Assembly (NCBI RefSeq): GCF_900166655.1
Contig: NZ_FVZB01000007.1
Coordinates: 558,001-622,000, forward strand
DNA from: Halobacillus hunanensis
GTDB lineage: Bacteria; Bacillota; Bacilli; Bacillales; Halobacillaceae
Reading direction: 5' to 3'
DNA length: 64,000 nt
The notes beneath the pieces are model-generated. The model was not told the origin of the DNA. It saw nothing but the letters and a program-made list of their open reading frames with translations, and ran no database searches. The translations under genes and the position numbers were made by a program. Numbering within the stretch: position 1 is the stretch's first letter; the number at the start of each line of letters is the position of its first letter. Below, one piece after another: positions 17,088 to 25,915 of the stretch.

Positions 17088-18152
17088 ATGAGAGGTTGGA
17101 TGGGAAAGTTCCGTTCCTTGATCTTGTTTGGCGCATTAACCCTTTTCCTGTCGGGATGCGGGGTTGAGAATATGACTGCACTAAAGCCAGAAGGATATGG
17201 AGCGAATTTATTATTTGATCTTATGATGATCAGTATTGCGATAATGCTTTTTGTATTTATTATCGTAATGGCGATCTACACGTTTGTGTTAATTCGTTAT
17301 CGTCAGAAAAAGGGACAGGAAGACTATATCCCTAAACAAACAGAAGGTAACAAAGCTTTAGAAATAATTTGGACAGTGATCCCGATTATTTTACTTCTAG
17401 TACTAGCTGTTCCTACTGTTCAAGCTACGTTTGACTTAGCAGATACTGGAGCTAAGAATGATGAGGACGCATTAACCGTTGAGGTTACTGGTAATCAGTA
17501 CTGGTGGCACTTTAATTATAAAGGACAGGAGATCACAACGAGTCAGGACCTTTATATTCCAACTGGTGAACGCGTATACTTAGACTTAAAGTCGAGTGAT
17601 GTTATTCACTCATTCTGGGTTCCTTCCATCGCAGGTAAGATGGATACAAATCCAGGTGAAAATGTAAATTCGATGTACTTAGAAGCTTATGAAGAAGGCG
17701 TTTACTGGGGACAATGTGCTGAGCTTTGTGGTCCGTCGCACTCCTTGATGGACTTTAAGGTAATTGCCGTCAGTCAGGAAGAATTTGACCAGTGGGTTGA
17801 GGACATGCAAAATGTTGATCCTAAAGCTCAACCAGAGACAGCCTCTGCACAAGAAGGCCAAGAGTTATTTAATAACAACTGTATGAGTTGTCACGCGATT
17901 GGAAGCGGCGGTGCTGGTATTGCACCAAATCTAACCAATTTTGGTAACCGTACGATGATTGCAGGAATTCTTGAACCGACGAAAGAGAATTTGGTTGATT
18001 GGATAGTAAATCCTGATGAAATCAAGCCTGGTAACCAAATGCCGGCCAATCTGGTCTCTGAAGAGGAAGCAAGCAAAATCGCAGACTACCTGTTGCAGCT
18101 TAAACATTCAGAAGTTACACCTGAATCTGCAGGTAAAAACAACCAAGAATAA
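17088..18152 (+). CDS. ctaC: Cytochrome caa3 oxidase subunit II with fused cytochrome c domain
   Basis: A 354-residue lipoprotein subunit. The signal ends LSGC at 21-24, then two membrane helices at about 40-70 and 92-112. The CuA cupredoxin domain has ligands His174, Cys210, Glu212, Cys214, His218 and Met221. A C-terminal cytochrome c domain carries CMSCH at 265-269 for covalent haem c. This fusion defines a caa3-type oxidase that accepts electrons from cytochrome c. The ribosome site is AGAGAGG. Cotranscription with ctaB and ctaD is likely. Confidence 0.96.
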   Translation: MRGWMGKFRSLILFGALTLFLSGCGVENMTALKPEGYGANLLFDLMMISIAIMLFVFIIVMAIYTFVLIRYRQKKGQEDYIPKQTEGNKALEIIWTVIPIILLLVLAVPTVQATFDLADTGAKNDEDALTVEVTGNQYWWHFNYKGQEITTSQDLYIPTGERVYLDLKSSDVIHSFWVPSIAGKMDTNPGENVNSMYLEAYEEGVYWGQCAELCGPSHSLMDFKVIAVSQEEFDQWVEDMQNVDPKAQPETASAQEGQELFNNNCMSCHAIGSGGAGIAPNLTNFGNRTMIAGILEPTKENLVDWIVNPDEIKPGNQMPANLVSEEEASKIADYLLQLKHSEVTPESAGKNNQE

Positions 18153-18193
18153 TTTAAAATTACGAGAAAGAGGTTTTTAAGGGAGGTTAAAGC

Positions 18194-20047
18194 GTGAGTA
18201 CTGCTGTTGCTCAAAATCGTGGACTCGGCGCTGTGATTTGGGATTATTTAACAACGGTTGACCATAAAAAGATTGCCCATCTTTATTTGGTCTCCGGTGG
18301 TCTATTTTTCCTGATCGGCGGGCTTGAAGCGATGATAATTCGAATCCAGCTTATGGAGCCTAGTAATAACTTCATATCCGCTGGACTGTATAATGAAATG
18401 ATAACGATGCATGGTACAACAATGATTTTCCTGGCAGCTATGCCGATTATATTTGCTTTAATGAATGCCGTTGTACCTTTACAAATCGGAGCACGAGATG
18501 TAGCTTTTCCATTTTTGAACTCACTAGGTTTCTGGCTGTTTTTATTTGGTGGGTTAATTTTGAACATATCCTGGTTTACTGGCGCTCCAGATGCGGGTTG
18601 GACGAACTACGCACCACTTTCGACCACCTCGCCAGGCCACGGTGTAGATTATTATGTAATGGGTCTGCAAATCTCCGGAGCTGGAACGTTAATAGGGGGT
18701 ATTAACTTTCTTGTGACGATTGTTAATATGCGTGCCCCTGGTATGACATACATGCGTATGCCACTGTTTACATGGACTGTCTTTGTAACGAGTACATTGA
18801 TTCTGTTTGCCTTCCCGGCATTGACGGTTGGTCTTTTCCTTATGATGTTTGACCGCATGTTTGGGTCTGCATTCTTTGATGTTGCTCTAGGCGGTAACGC
18901 GATGATCTGGGAGCACTTATTCTGGATCTTTGGACACCCGGAAGTATACATCTTGATTCTTCCTGCTTTCGGTGCTTTTAGTGAAATCTTTTCTACCTTT
19001 TCTAAAAAACGCCTGTTTGGTTATTCAGCCATGGTATTTGCAACGGTATTGATTGGCTTTTTAGCTTTCATGGTTTGGGCTCACCACATGTTCACGGTAG
19101 GTTTGGGACCGATTGCTAACTCGATCTTTGCCGTAGCTACAATGGCGATTGCCGTTCCAACCGGTATTAAGATATTCAACTGGCTGTTTACGATGTGGGG
19201 CGGTAACATACGGATGAATTCGGCAATGCTTTGGTCGGTTGCTTTCATCCCAACTTTCACGATCGGAGGTATGACGGGTGTTATGCTGGCTGCTGCAGCA
19301 GCTGACTACCAGTACCACGATACGTATTTTGTAGTCGCTCACTTCCACTATGTTATCGTAGGTGGTCTCGTGTTCGGTATTTTCGCTTCCCTCCATTACT
19401 GGTGGCCGAAAATGTTCGGGCAGGTACTAAATGAAGCATTAGGTAAGTGGACATTCTGGCTTTTCTTCATTGGATTCCATATGACGTTTTTTATTCAGCA
19501 TTTCTTAGGATTAATTGGAATGCCGCGTCGTTACTGGACTTATCAAGAAGGGCAGGGACTAGAAGTAGGGAACATGATCAGTACAGTCGGAGCATTTCTA
19601 ATGGCGATTGGTACGCTTGTTTTCATCTATAACATTGTTCAAACTGCCGTAAAAGGTGAGAAAGTAAGTGGAGACCCGTGGGATGGTCGTACGCTAGAAT
19701 GGACGATTCCATCACCACCGCCACATTATAATTTCAAACAAACTCCGCTTGTCCGCGGTCTTGACGCACTATGGGTTGAGAAAAGTGAAGGGAAGAAAGG
19801 AATGACCCCTGCTGAACCGCTTGGTGATATTCATATGCCAAACAACTCTATTCTTCCGTTTTTAATGTCATTAGGGCTGTTTATTGCAGGATTTGGATTT
19901 ATCTATCAAGTGGACGATAAAATGTGGCTAATCCTTGTATTTATCGGAATGGGTATTACTCTTGGATCCATGTTGACACGTTCAGTCAAAGATGATCTAG
20001 GTCATCATATTCATAAAGAGGATCTTGAGAAGGGGGCTGGCGAGTAA
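18194..20047 (+). CDS. ctaD: Cytochrome caa3 oxidase subunit I
   Basis: A 617-residue catalytic subunit with at least 12 membrane helices, carrying the low-spin haem and the haem-CuB oxygen-reducing centre. Conserved blocks include MHGTTMIFL (haem ligand), WIFGHPEVYILILPAFG (CuB His and the cross-linked Tyr), MVWAHHMFTVG (CuB histidines) and DTYFVVAHFHYVIVGG (haem ligands). Start is GTG after GGGAGG. Its stop overlaps the ctaE start (TAATG). The oxidase pumps protons in the cytoplasmic membrane. Confidence 0.97.
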   Translation: MSTAVAQNRGLGAVIWDYLTTVDHKKIAHLYLVSGGLFFLIGGLEAMIIRIQLMEPSNNFISAGLYNEMITMHGTTMIFLAAMPIIFALMNAVVPLQIGARDVAFPFLNSLGFWLFLFGGLILNISWFTGAPDAGWTNYAPLSTTSPGHGVDYYVMGLQISGAGTLIGGINFLVTIVNMRAPGMTYMRMPLFTWTVFVTSTLILFAFPALTVGLFLMMFDRMFGSAFFDVALGGNAMIWEHLFWIFGHPEVYILILPAFGAFSEIFSTFSKKRLFGYSAMVFATVLIGFLAFMVWAHHMFTVGLGPIANSIFAVATMAIAVPTGIKIFNWLFTMWGGNIRMNSAMLWSVAFIPTFTIGGMTGVMLAAAAADYQYHDTYFVVAHFHYVIVGGLVFGIFASLHYWWPKMFGQVLNEALGKWTFWLFFIGFHMTFFIQHFLGLIGMPRRYWTYQEGQGLEVGNMISTVGAFLMAIGTLVFIYNIVQTAVKGEKVSGDPWDGRTLEWTIPSPPPHYNFKQTPLVRGLDALWVEKSEGKKGMTPAEPLGDIHMPNNSILPFLMSLGLFIAGFGFIYQVDDKMWLILVFIGMGITLGSMLTRSVKDDLGHHIHKEDLEKGAGE

Positions 20048-20670
20048 TGAGTAATGAGGATGTACTAAATCCAAAAGAAATGCCACATGAGCCGGAAAAA
20101 GCCACCCTTGAAGGTAAGAATAAATTCATAGGCTTTTGGTTCTTCCTTGGCGGGGAAACCGTATTGTTTGCATGTTTATTTGGAACATACCTTGCATTAA
20201 ACGGCTCAACAATGGGGGAGAATACTCCTGAACACCTATTTGGCTTAGAGCTGGTGTTTATTATGACGATGCTGCTCTTAACAAGTTCATTGACAAGTGT
20301 ATATGCGATGTACCATATGAAGAACAATGATTTTGGCAAAATGCAGTTATGGTTAGGCATTACCGTTGTGCTAGGATTAGGATTCCTGGGCTGTGAAATT
20401 TATGAATTTTATCATTACATTCATGAATATGAGTTCACTTTCCGTTCATCAGCCTTCGGATCTGCATTTTACACATTAGTTGGATTCCATGGTGGTCACG
20501 TTCTATTTGGTTTATCATGGATCACGGCGCTAATGATTCGTAATGCAAGACGTGGTCTGAACTTGTATAATGCACCAAAGTTTTATATCGCAAGTTTATA
20601 CTGGCACTTCATTGATGTTGTATGGGTATTTATCTTTACTGTCGTATATTTGATGGGAAAGGTGGGGTAA
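20047..20670 (+). CDS. ctaE: Cytochrome caa3 oxidase subunit III
   Basis: A 207-residue membrane subunit with about five helices. FIGFWFFLGGETVLFACLF, GFHGGHVLFG and the C-terminal YWHFIDVVWVFIF block are typical of bacterial CtaE. It begins on the last base of the ctaD stop, so translation is coupled. Subunit III stabilises the oxidase during turnover. Confidence 0.95.
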   Translation: MSNEDVLNPKEMPHEPEKATLEGKNKFIGFWFFLGGETVLFACLFGTYLALNGSTMGENTPEHLFGLELVFIMTMLLLTSSLTSVYAMYHMKNNDFGKMQLWLGITVVLGLGFLGCEIYEFYHYIHEYEFTFRSSAFGSAFYTLVGFHGGHVLFGLSWITALMIRNARRGLNLYNAPKFYIASLYWHFIDVVWVFIFTVVYLMGKVG

Positions 20671-20673
20671 TGG

Positions 20674-20997
20674 ATGGCGAATCACTCGAAATCCCCTAGT
20701 CAGCAAATGGACTTTGAGAAGCGGCAACATAAAGAAGAAATGAAACAGCAAGTAATTAGTTTTGTGATGATGATTCTATTTACAATCGTTGCATTTAGCA
20801 TGGTTCTGCTTGAGGTTAACTCGTATTTCCTCATCCCTACATTGATCATATTGGCAGTTGTGCAAGTCCTTTTCCAACTGTACTACTTCATGCATATGAA
20901 GAATAAAGGACATGACATGGTGGCCATGATGATGTATGGAGGCATTAGTGTTGCCATATTGACGATCATTACTTTTACGACTATTATTTGGTGGTAA
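20674..20997 (+). CDS. ctaF: Cytochrome caa3 oxidase subunit IV
   Basis: A 107-residue subunit with three membrane helices after a charged, hydrophilic N-terminus. FYFMHMKNKGHD-like sequence (YYFMHMKNKGHDMVA) is typical of the CtaF/CyoD small subunit, which helps assemble the CuB site. The start lies three bases after ctaE. A terminator follows. Confidence 0.9.
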   Translation: MANHSKSPSQQMDFEKRQHKEEMKQQVISFVMMILFTIVAFSMVLLEVNSYFLIPTLIILAVVQVLFQLYYFMHMKNKGHDMVAMMMYGGISVAILTIITFTTIIWW

Positions 20998-21004
20998 AGA
21001 AGAC

Positions 21005-21031
21005 AAAAGACCGGGTGCTCCGGTCTTTTTC
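21005..21031 (+). terminator. Terminator after ctaF
   Basis: AAAAGACCGG/CCGGTCTTTT with GTGCT loop. Confidence 0.9.
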
Positions 21032-21145
21032 TTTTATGTCCAATTTATGAACATTTAAAAAGATCTTGGACAAGGCTCGTGTTTTACGTGAAAATTAGTT
21101 AAAATAGAGAGGTAACAAGTCTATACAATCTGAGGTGAGACACCC

Positions 21146-22045
21146 ATGTGGTTAGAACTTCAAATATTCGGATTTCGAGCACTATGGAGTCCTTATTATT
21201 TGCTTTTTGTTTTAGTACTTTCGTTCCTATACTTTATGATAACCGGACCATGGCGTAAGAAAGGTGAAACAAGACCTGAAGCGCGTCAGCAGGTAATGTT
21301 TTATATCGGGATGGTTTTGTTATACGCTATCAAGGGTTCTCCGATTGACTTACTGGCCCATATTATGTTTACCGCACATATGATACAAATGGCACTTTAT
21401 TACTTACTGTTTCCAATCCTCATTATTAAAGGGATCCCTGTTTGGATTTGGCAAAAAGTTTTTGAAGTACCAGGACTAAAGTCGGTGCTTAGTTTGTTAA
21501 CAAGACCGTTGATTGCCTTGTTAATATTTAACGGATTTTTCTCGATTTATCACATGCCACAGGTGTTTGATTATGCCAAATCGAGTGAATGGACTCATGC
21601 GCTAATTACTACCGGCATTCTATTCACCGCATTTTGTATGTGGTGGGCCGTATATTCCCCACTAGATAAGACAGATCGTTTAAGCCCTATTTTAAAAATC
21701 GGCTACATATTTGCTAACGGTGTTTTAATTACACCAGCATGCGGTTTGATTATTTTTGCAGGCGCACCTATTTATGAAACGTATTCCCAAGCAGGTGCAT
21801 GGATGCAGGCGATGAGTTTATGTGTACCTACAGATGTTCTGACAGGTATCTCAAGTCAATTAAGTGGTCCCAGTTTCTTTACTCCAATGCCAGTGCTGCA
21901 TGATCAGCGTTTGGGCGGAATTGTCATGAAAGTTTCGCAAGAGATCATCTTTGGCTTCATTATTGCTCGAATCTTTTTCAGCTGGTTTAATCGCGAGCGT
22001 GATACCATTGATCCACTGCCAAGCCAAATGCAAACAGATTCGTAA
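21146..22045 (+). CDS. ctaG: Cytochrome c oxidase assembly factor CtaG (caa3 type)
   Basis: A 299-residue polytopic membrane protein of the caa3_CtaG family. Seven or so hydrophobic helices are visible. The segment IDLLAHIMFTAHMIQMALYY carries the conserved His residues, and NGFFSIYHMPQVFDY and MWWAVYSPL are typical. In B. subtilis CtaG is needed for active caa3 oxidase. It is set off from ctaF by a terminator and probably has its own promoter. The C-terminus is hydrophilic. Confidence 0.92.
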   Translation: MWLELQIFGFRALWSPYYLLFVLVLSFLYFMITGPWRKKGETRPEARQQVMFYIGMVLLYAIKGSPIDLLAHIMFTAHMIQMALYYLLFPILIIKGIPVWIWQKVFEVPGLKSVLSLLTRPLIALLIFNGFFSIYHMPQVFDYAKSSEWTHALITTGILFTAFCMWWAVYSPLDKTDRLSPILKIGYIFANGVLITPACGLIIFAGAPIYETYSQAGAWMQAMSLCVPTDVLTGISSQLSGPSFFTPMPVLHDQRLGGIVMKVSQEIIFGFIIARIFFSWFNRERDTIDPLPSQMQTDS

Positions 22046-22101
22046 AGCCGAGAGCGCACTTATGAACTTTGTCGCAAGATTTATCGAAAAGGAGAACGCA
22101 C

Positions 22102-22557
22102 ATGCCATTATTACCCACACTAAGTACTTTTTTTATAGTACTAAGCGCGATATTAATTGCTATTGGCTGGCGGTTAATTGTTGTAAATAAACCTCAAGCA
22201 CATAGAAAGGCTATGATAGCTGCATCTATCAGTGCATTGATCTTTTTCACTATTTACATGAGCCGCACGATCTTCGTCGGAAATACCAGCTTTGGCGGTC
22301 CTGATGATATTAAAATTTACTACACTGTTTTCCTGATATTTCACATTATCCTTGCTACAGTGGGAGCAGTGTTTGGAATTGTAACCTTAACGTTAGCTTT
22401 TAAACGAAATTTAATAAAGCATCGAAAAGTTGGTCCAGTTACGAGTATCATCTGGTTTTGTACGGCAGTCACCGGTGTGATGGTGTACCTGTTGTTATAT
22501 GTGATTTATGAAGGTGGAAAGACGACAAGCATGCTAAAAGCAATTTTTGGATTTTAA
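22102..22557 (+). CDS. ctaM: DUF420 membrane protein CtaM
   Basis: A 151-residue protein with four membrane helices starting MPLLPTLSTFFIVLSAILIA. Conserved histidines (AHRKAM, FHIILA, KHRKVG) suit the DUF420 family (B. subtilis YozB). The Staphylococcus aureus member CtaM is required for aa3-type oxidase function. The ATG at 22102 follows AAAAGGAG; the longer TTG-started frame lacks a site. The link to the adjacent oxidase genes supports an assembly role. A terminator follows. Confidence 0.87.
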   Translation: MPLLPTLSTFFIVLSAILIAIGWRLIVVNKPQAHRKAMIAASISALIFFTIYMSRTIFVGNTSFGGPDDIKIYYTVFLIFHIILATVGAVFGIVTLTLAFKRNLIKHRKVGPVTSIIWFCTAVTGVMVYLLLYVIYEGGKTTSMLKAIFGF

Positions 22558-22563
22558 GCAGAC

Positions 22564-22597
22564 AGCAATTAGATGAACCCGTCTAATTGCTTTTTTT
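22564..22597 (+). terminator. Terminator after ctaM
   Basis: AGCAATTAGA/TCTAATTGCT followed by TTTTTTT. Confidence 0.92.
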
Positions 22598-22621
22598 ATA
22601 ACAACTAAAGGAGAGGATCAG

Positions 22622-23164
22622 GTGGAACATGCCACGGAACGAATCAGGTTTATGCCGATAACGGTTCAAGCAGCCCAGCTTTTAATGAAAAGCCCGGTCG
22701 GTTTTTATACGACATATGGTTTCCCGCGTAATAAATCCTGGCCACATGATGGATTAAAAGTGATTTTGCCTTTGTATGTGGAGTTGTTAGAAAACGATAA
22801 ATCTGAATTCGGGTTCGGTCCGTGGATGATGGTGGATCGTAAAGTCGGAGAAATACTCGGAGATATAGGGTTTAAGGGGCAGCCCAAACATGGCATAATC
22901 GAAATTGGCTACTATGTGGTCATTTCCAAGCGGAATCAGGGTTTCGCCACGGAAGCTGTAAAAGCGATGTGTGACTGGGCTTTTCAGCAGTCGCATGTTC
23001 AGACTGTGCAAGCCCAATGTGACAAACGCAATGTTTCTTCTCAACACGTTTTGTTTAACAATGGATTTATCCAAGTTTCTGAAAAAGGCTCTATCATTAC
23101 TTTTATGAAAGAAAAATACAGTCGTGCTGTAAAGTCTGGATCAAGTCTGGACCAGCATCAATAA
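22622..23164 (+). CDS. GNAT family N-acetyltransferase (RimJ/RimL-like)
   Basis: A 180-residue acetyltransferase of the Acetyltransf_3 type. The segment GEILGDIGFKGQPKHGIIEIGYYV is the central beta sheet, and KRNQGFATEAVKAMCDWAF is the acetyl-CoA binding loop and helix. RNVSSQHVLFNNGF is the usual late motif. GTG start after AAAGGAGAGG. The substrate is unknown; the family includes ribosomal protein and antibiotic acetylases. It is not part of the B. subtilis order at this point. Confidence 0.82.
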   Translation: MEHATERIRFMPITVQAAQLLMKSPVGFYTTYGFPRNKSWPHDGLKVILPLYVELLENDKSEFGFGPWMMVDRKVGEILGDIGFKGQPKHGIIEIGYYVVISKRNQGFATEAVKAMCDWAFQQSHVQTVQAQCDKRNVSSQHVLFNNGFIQVSEKGSIITFMKEKYSRAVKSGSSLDQHQ

Positions 23165-23197
23165 TCCCGTGCGTCGGCAGCCATCGACCACGGGATT
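23163..23197. terminator. Hairpin between converging genes, poor U tract
   Basis: AATCCCGTG/CACGGGATT closes a 17-base loop between the GNAT gene and the permease. It lacks a strong T or A run, so termination is uncertain. Confidence 0.4.
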
Positions 23198-23257
23198 TGG
23201 GCTGTTTACGGAATATCGGCAGAACGCCCCTTATTTCAGATGAATGCCGAGAGGATG

Positions 23258-24316
23258 TCACAGCTTTAATTTCCACTTAATGATTCCGGCTTCTTTGGCA
23301 GAGTTAAAAGCGATCAGAGTGAGCGGTCCTAGGATAAAGCCTGTAAGCCCGATGAGCTGTAAGCCGAGATACATGGCGATCAGGGTGGCTAATGGAGACA
23401 AACCAATGTGGCTGCCCATTACTTTCGGTTCAACTGTCCTGCGTATAGCAAGCAGGATAATTGCTAATACAGCCAGTTGTGTTCCAAGTGGAATATCTCC
23501 TGTGATAAACATGTATAATGACCATGGTCCTAAAATCACAATTGAACCTATAATTGGAATGAAATCAATCACCCAGATGATCAGCGCCATGACGATAGCT
23601 ACTTCTGGTGCGATCCACAGCAAGCCGATGAGTGAAACGATAAAGATGATAATACTGACCAGGAATTGTGCTTTTAAAAATCCAAAAACAACATAAGATA
23701 AGCGGGCGTTCATGAATTTTACTTTTTCAGAAGTAGCTTCGGTTAGCTGATTATGAAGATTTTCTCTGAGGCGAGGCATTTCCAGCATAAATAAGAATAA
23801 AGCAATCAGATACACAAGAAAACTTACCAGGTATTCAGGGATTTTCGCTGCTAAGACAGCGATATTGCCTAGCTGTAACTTCTGACTGATCGCCTGGGTA
23901 GTCGAATCGAGTGTACTCATTAATTCGTTTGTTACTTTCTCTACAAATTCCGGCGGCATGTTCTTTGTAAAATTATCCATATTATTTTCCCAGTGAATAA
24001 ACACATTGTTAATCTGATTAATGTAGGTAGGTGCATTGTCCGCCAGCTGAATGATTTGAGTGACTGCTCTGGTCACAGCATATGTTCCGAGTAATCCTAT
24101 AAAGAGTAGAAATAACAGAAAGACCATCATTACCGCCATTTTTCTATTTAAGCGAAGACGAAACTGGATCCAGTGTATGGAAGGGTTTAAAAACAAGGCA
24201 GTGACGAGTGCAGCAATTAATGGAATAGAAATCGGTAAAATAAAGTACCCGGCAATGATAAGTAATATCGTAAGGAGGATCAAACTCCATTGACGCTTAG
24301 TAAGATAGCTGAACAA
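23258..24316 (-). CDS. AI-2E/YtvI-family permease
   Basis: A 352-residue membrane protein of the AI-2E transporter superfamily. Two N-terminal helices precede a soluble region (about 80-150) and five to six further helices. The ALIIWVIDFIPIIGSIVILGPWS and PKVMGSHIGLSPLATLIAMYLGLQ blocks are family hallmarks. The closest type in spore formers is YtvI, a sporulation membrane protein, but that subfamily call is tentative. The only reasonable start is a TTG with a distant GGGAG. Transported substrate unknown. Confidence 0.78.
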   Translation of the reverse strand: MFSYLTKRQWSLILLTILLIIAGYFILPISIPLIAALVTALFLNPSIHWIQFRLRLNRKMAVMMVFLLFLLFIGLLGTYAVTRAVTQIIQLADNAPTYINQINNVFIHWENNMDNFTKNMPPEFVEKVTNELMSTLDSTTQAISQKLQLGNIAVLAAKIPEYLVSFLVYLIALFLFMLEMPRLRENLHNQLTEATSEKVKFMNARLSYVVFGFLKAQFLVSIIIFIVSLIGLLWIAPEVAIVMALIIWVIDFIPIIGSIVILGPWSLYMFITGDIPLGTQLAVLAIILLAIRRTVEPKVMGSHIGLSPLATLIAMYLGLQLIGLTGFILGPLTLIAFNSAKEAGIIKWKLKL

Positions 24317-24362
24317 TTTATAAGGCGGCTCCCTTCTAACTTTATATTTTTAGTTATAGTAA

Positions 24363-24399
24363 GGAAAAGAGCCGCTCACCAGAGTGGTGGGCGACTCTT
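24363..24399 (-). terminator. Terminator of the YugN-like gene
   Basis: Imperfect stem AAGAGTCGCCCACC/GGTGAGCGGCTCTT read on the reverse strand, then a short T run. Confidence 0.65.
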
Positions 24400-24412
24400 G
24401 AATAAGTTTCAA

Positions 24413-24796
24413 CTAGTCTTTGAGGTTGTTATGTGTTTGGTGTGCGGCTACGTGCTCTTGCAATTTCTTAAGTAAGTTGTTCGCTTTATCAATGATGCTT
24501 GAAGAAAAACCTTCTTGTTCTCCATATTCTACCCCATGCGGATAGTGGTGCTTTCCTAACAGCGGTGTCAGCAGCTGAATCACAGCACTTCCTTTATCCA
24601 CGTCACCTTCCAGCGCATATCCTTGAATGCGGATGTAGTACGTTTTATTTGTCTCTGGGGAGTCGATTTTGTAATCATAACTAACTCTTTCATAATCCCA
24701 TGAGCCGCCTAAAATAAACCCATTACTTTCCATGATCATAGTAAGCCGTTTAATGTCAATTACTAATCCATCGATTCCAGTACCTTCTAATCTCAT
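24413..24796 (-). CDS. YugN-like family protein
   Basis: A 127-residue soluble protein. WDYERVSYDYKID, YYIRIQGYALEGDVDKGSAV and LGKHHYPHGVEYGE match the YugN-like family of Bacillales. The ATG at 24796 follows GAGGTGT; a GTG three codons earlier would overlap that site. Function is unknown. It lies where B. subtilis has ylbA, but identity with that gene is not established here. Confidence 0.72.
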   Translation of the reverse strand: MRLEGTGIDGLVIDIKRLTMIMESNGFILGGSWDYERVSYDYKIDSPETNKTYYIRIQGYALEGDVDKGSAVIQLLTPLLGKHHYPHGVEYGEQEGFSSSIIDKANNLLKKLQEHVAAHQTHNNLKD

Positions 24797-25003
24797 TGCA
24801 TACACCTCACAAATTTTATGTATCTAACCTTATTTTAGTATGAAAAAGAACAAGTTGCAATTCGCTGTGAACCGCCTTGCTATTACTATACATACTTTAC
24901 CAACAGTAACTTAATTATACTATAAATTGCCTAACCCTGCATGTAATAAATTTAAGAATTCGGGAACAATACATATCGACGGCTGAATTAAAGGAGGATA
25001 TTC

Positions 25004-25432
25004 ATGAAGACCGTTAAAGATGTAATGACGAGTGATGTATCTGTGTGTCAAACGAGTGATACCCTATTCGATGCAGCTTCTATGATGAAACAGCAAAATG
25101 TTGGATCCGTGCCTATTTGTGATGAAAATGGTCATTTAATGGGAATGGTAACCGATAGAGATTTAGTCATCCGTGGATATGCTGATAAGAATCCAGATTC
25201 TACATCTATCCAACAAGTGATGAGTGAGCATCTGTATCATATCAGCCCAGATACGACCCTTGAGGAAGCCGGAAAGATGATGGCAGAGCATCAGGTGCGT
25301 CGACTGCCTGTCGTTGAAAACGGAAAACTGACAGGTATTATTGCGCTTGGTGATTTGTCACTTGATCAGAAATCAGATCATGCTGCTGGTGTAGCTTTAC
25401 ACGACATTTCAGAACGTCCAGAGCTTCATTAA
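25004..25432 (+). CDS. ylbB: CBS-domain protein YlbB
   Basis: A 142-residue protein made of two CBS domains (about 7-60 and 72-125). The first ends GMVTDRDLVIRGYA, a motif used to bind adenosine nucleotides; the second has VRRLPVVENGKLTGIIALGDL. Proteins of this size usually sense AMP/ATP or similar ligands. Start is ATG after AAAGGAGG. It is followed by a terminator and precedes ylbC as in B. subtilis. Confidence 0.88.
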   Translation: MKTVKDVMTSDVSVCQTSDTLFDAASMMKQQNVGSVPICDENGHLMGMVTDRDLVIRGYADKNPDSTSIQQVMSEHLYHISPDTTLEEAGKMMAEHQVRRLPVVENGKLTGIIALGDLSLDQKSDHAAGVALHDISERPELH

Positions 25433-25445
25433 GTAAGTTCAACGA

Positions 25446-25478
25446 AAAAGACGGCCCATTGCCTTGGGTCGTCTTATT
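25446..25478 (+). terminator. Terminator of ylbB
   Basis: AAGACGGCCCA pairs with TGGGTCGTCTT. Confidence 0.75.
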
Positions 25479-25585
25479 TGTTGAGAATGTTTTTCAAATG
25501 AGCAGCGCAGCAGTCTCACACTGGATCGAGAAGGGATTATTGGCTGATCATATTCAATGATGGTTAAAGCCGAGGTTTTTTATCA

Positions 25586-25685
25586 TTTATCAGCGATAAT
25601 TTTGGTATTACCGCGATAATAAAAATATATCCGTGATATTTTCAATATAACCGCTAAAACCAAGATATATCCGTGAATAAGTTTA
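25586..25685. repeat. Five tandem, diverged 20-bp repeat units
   Basis: Units start at 25586, 25606, 25626, 25646 and 25666, exactly 20 bases each. A consensus of about TATNNCCGYGATAA followed by six variable bases repeats in register. Each unit places its CCG (CAG in the first) at position 6-8. The units differ enough to be old or under selection for the core only. Confidence 0.75.
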
Positions 25686-25915
25686 TTCCAGCAAATATAT
25701 TAAAGAGGGTTCAGCAACAAAAGCTGAAAGTCTATAACAGGCAAAGGGAAATAGAACCTTCCTTGAACTCCGATTTCAGACGGCTTCCTCTATCCTTCTG
25801 TCTTTACCCAATCTTCCAGCAGTGATCATCCTCTAGTTTGTATATCAGTTTTGTTCTAGAAACGAGAAGTCTAGCTTATAGTATAGTAAGAAGGTTAATA
25901 GGAGGGAGTTGGGCG

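Larger units (their letters stand above)
25433..25915. other. ylbB-ylbC intergenic region with 20-bp repeats
   Basis: About 480 bases without a supportable gene. It contains the ylbB terminator, then five diverged 20-bp repeats at 25586-25685, then AT-rich DNA up to the ylbC ribosome site. No protein-like codon pattern is seen in the open frames here. Confidence 0.6.

Noticed and set aside
18652-18951. Reverse frames inside ctaD
   Set aside because: Shadows of the strongly conserved oxidase gene.
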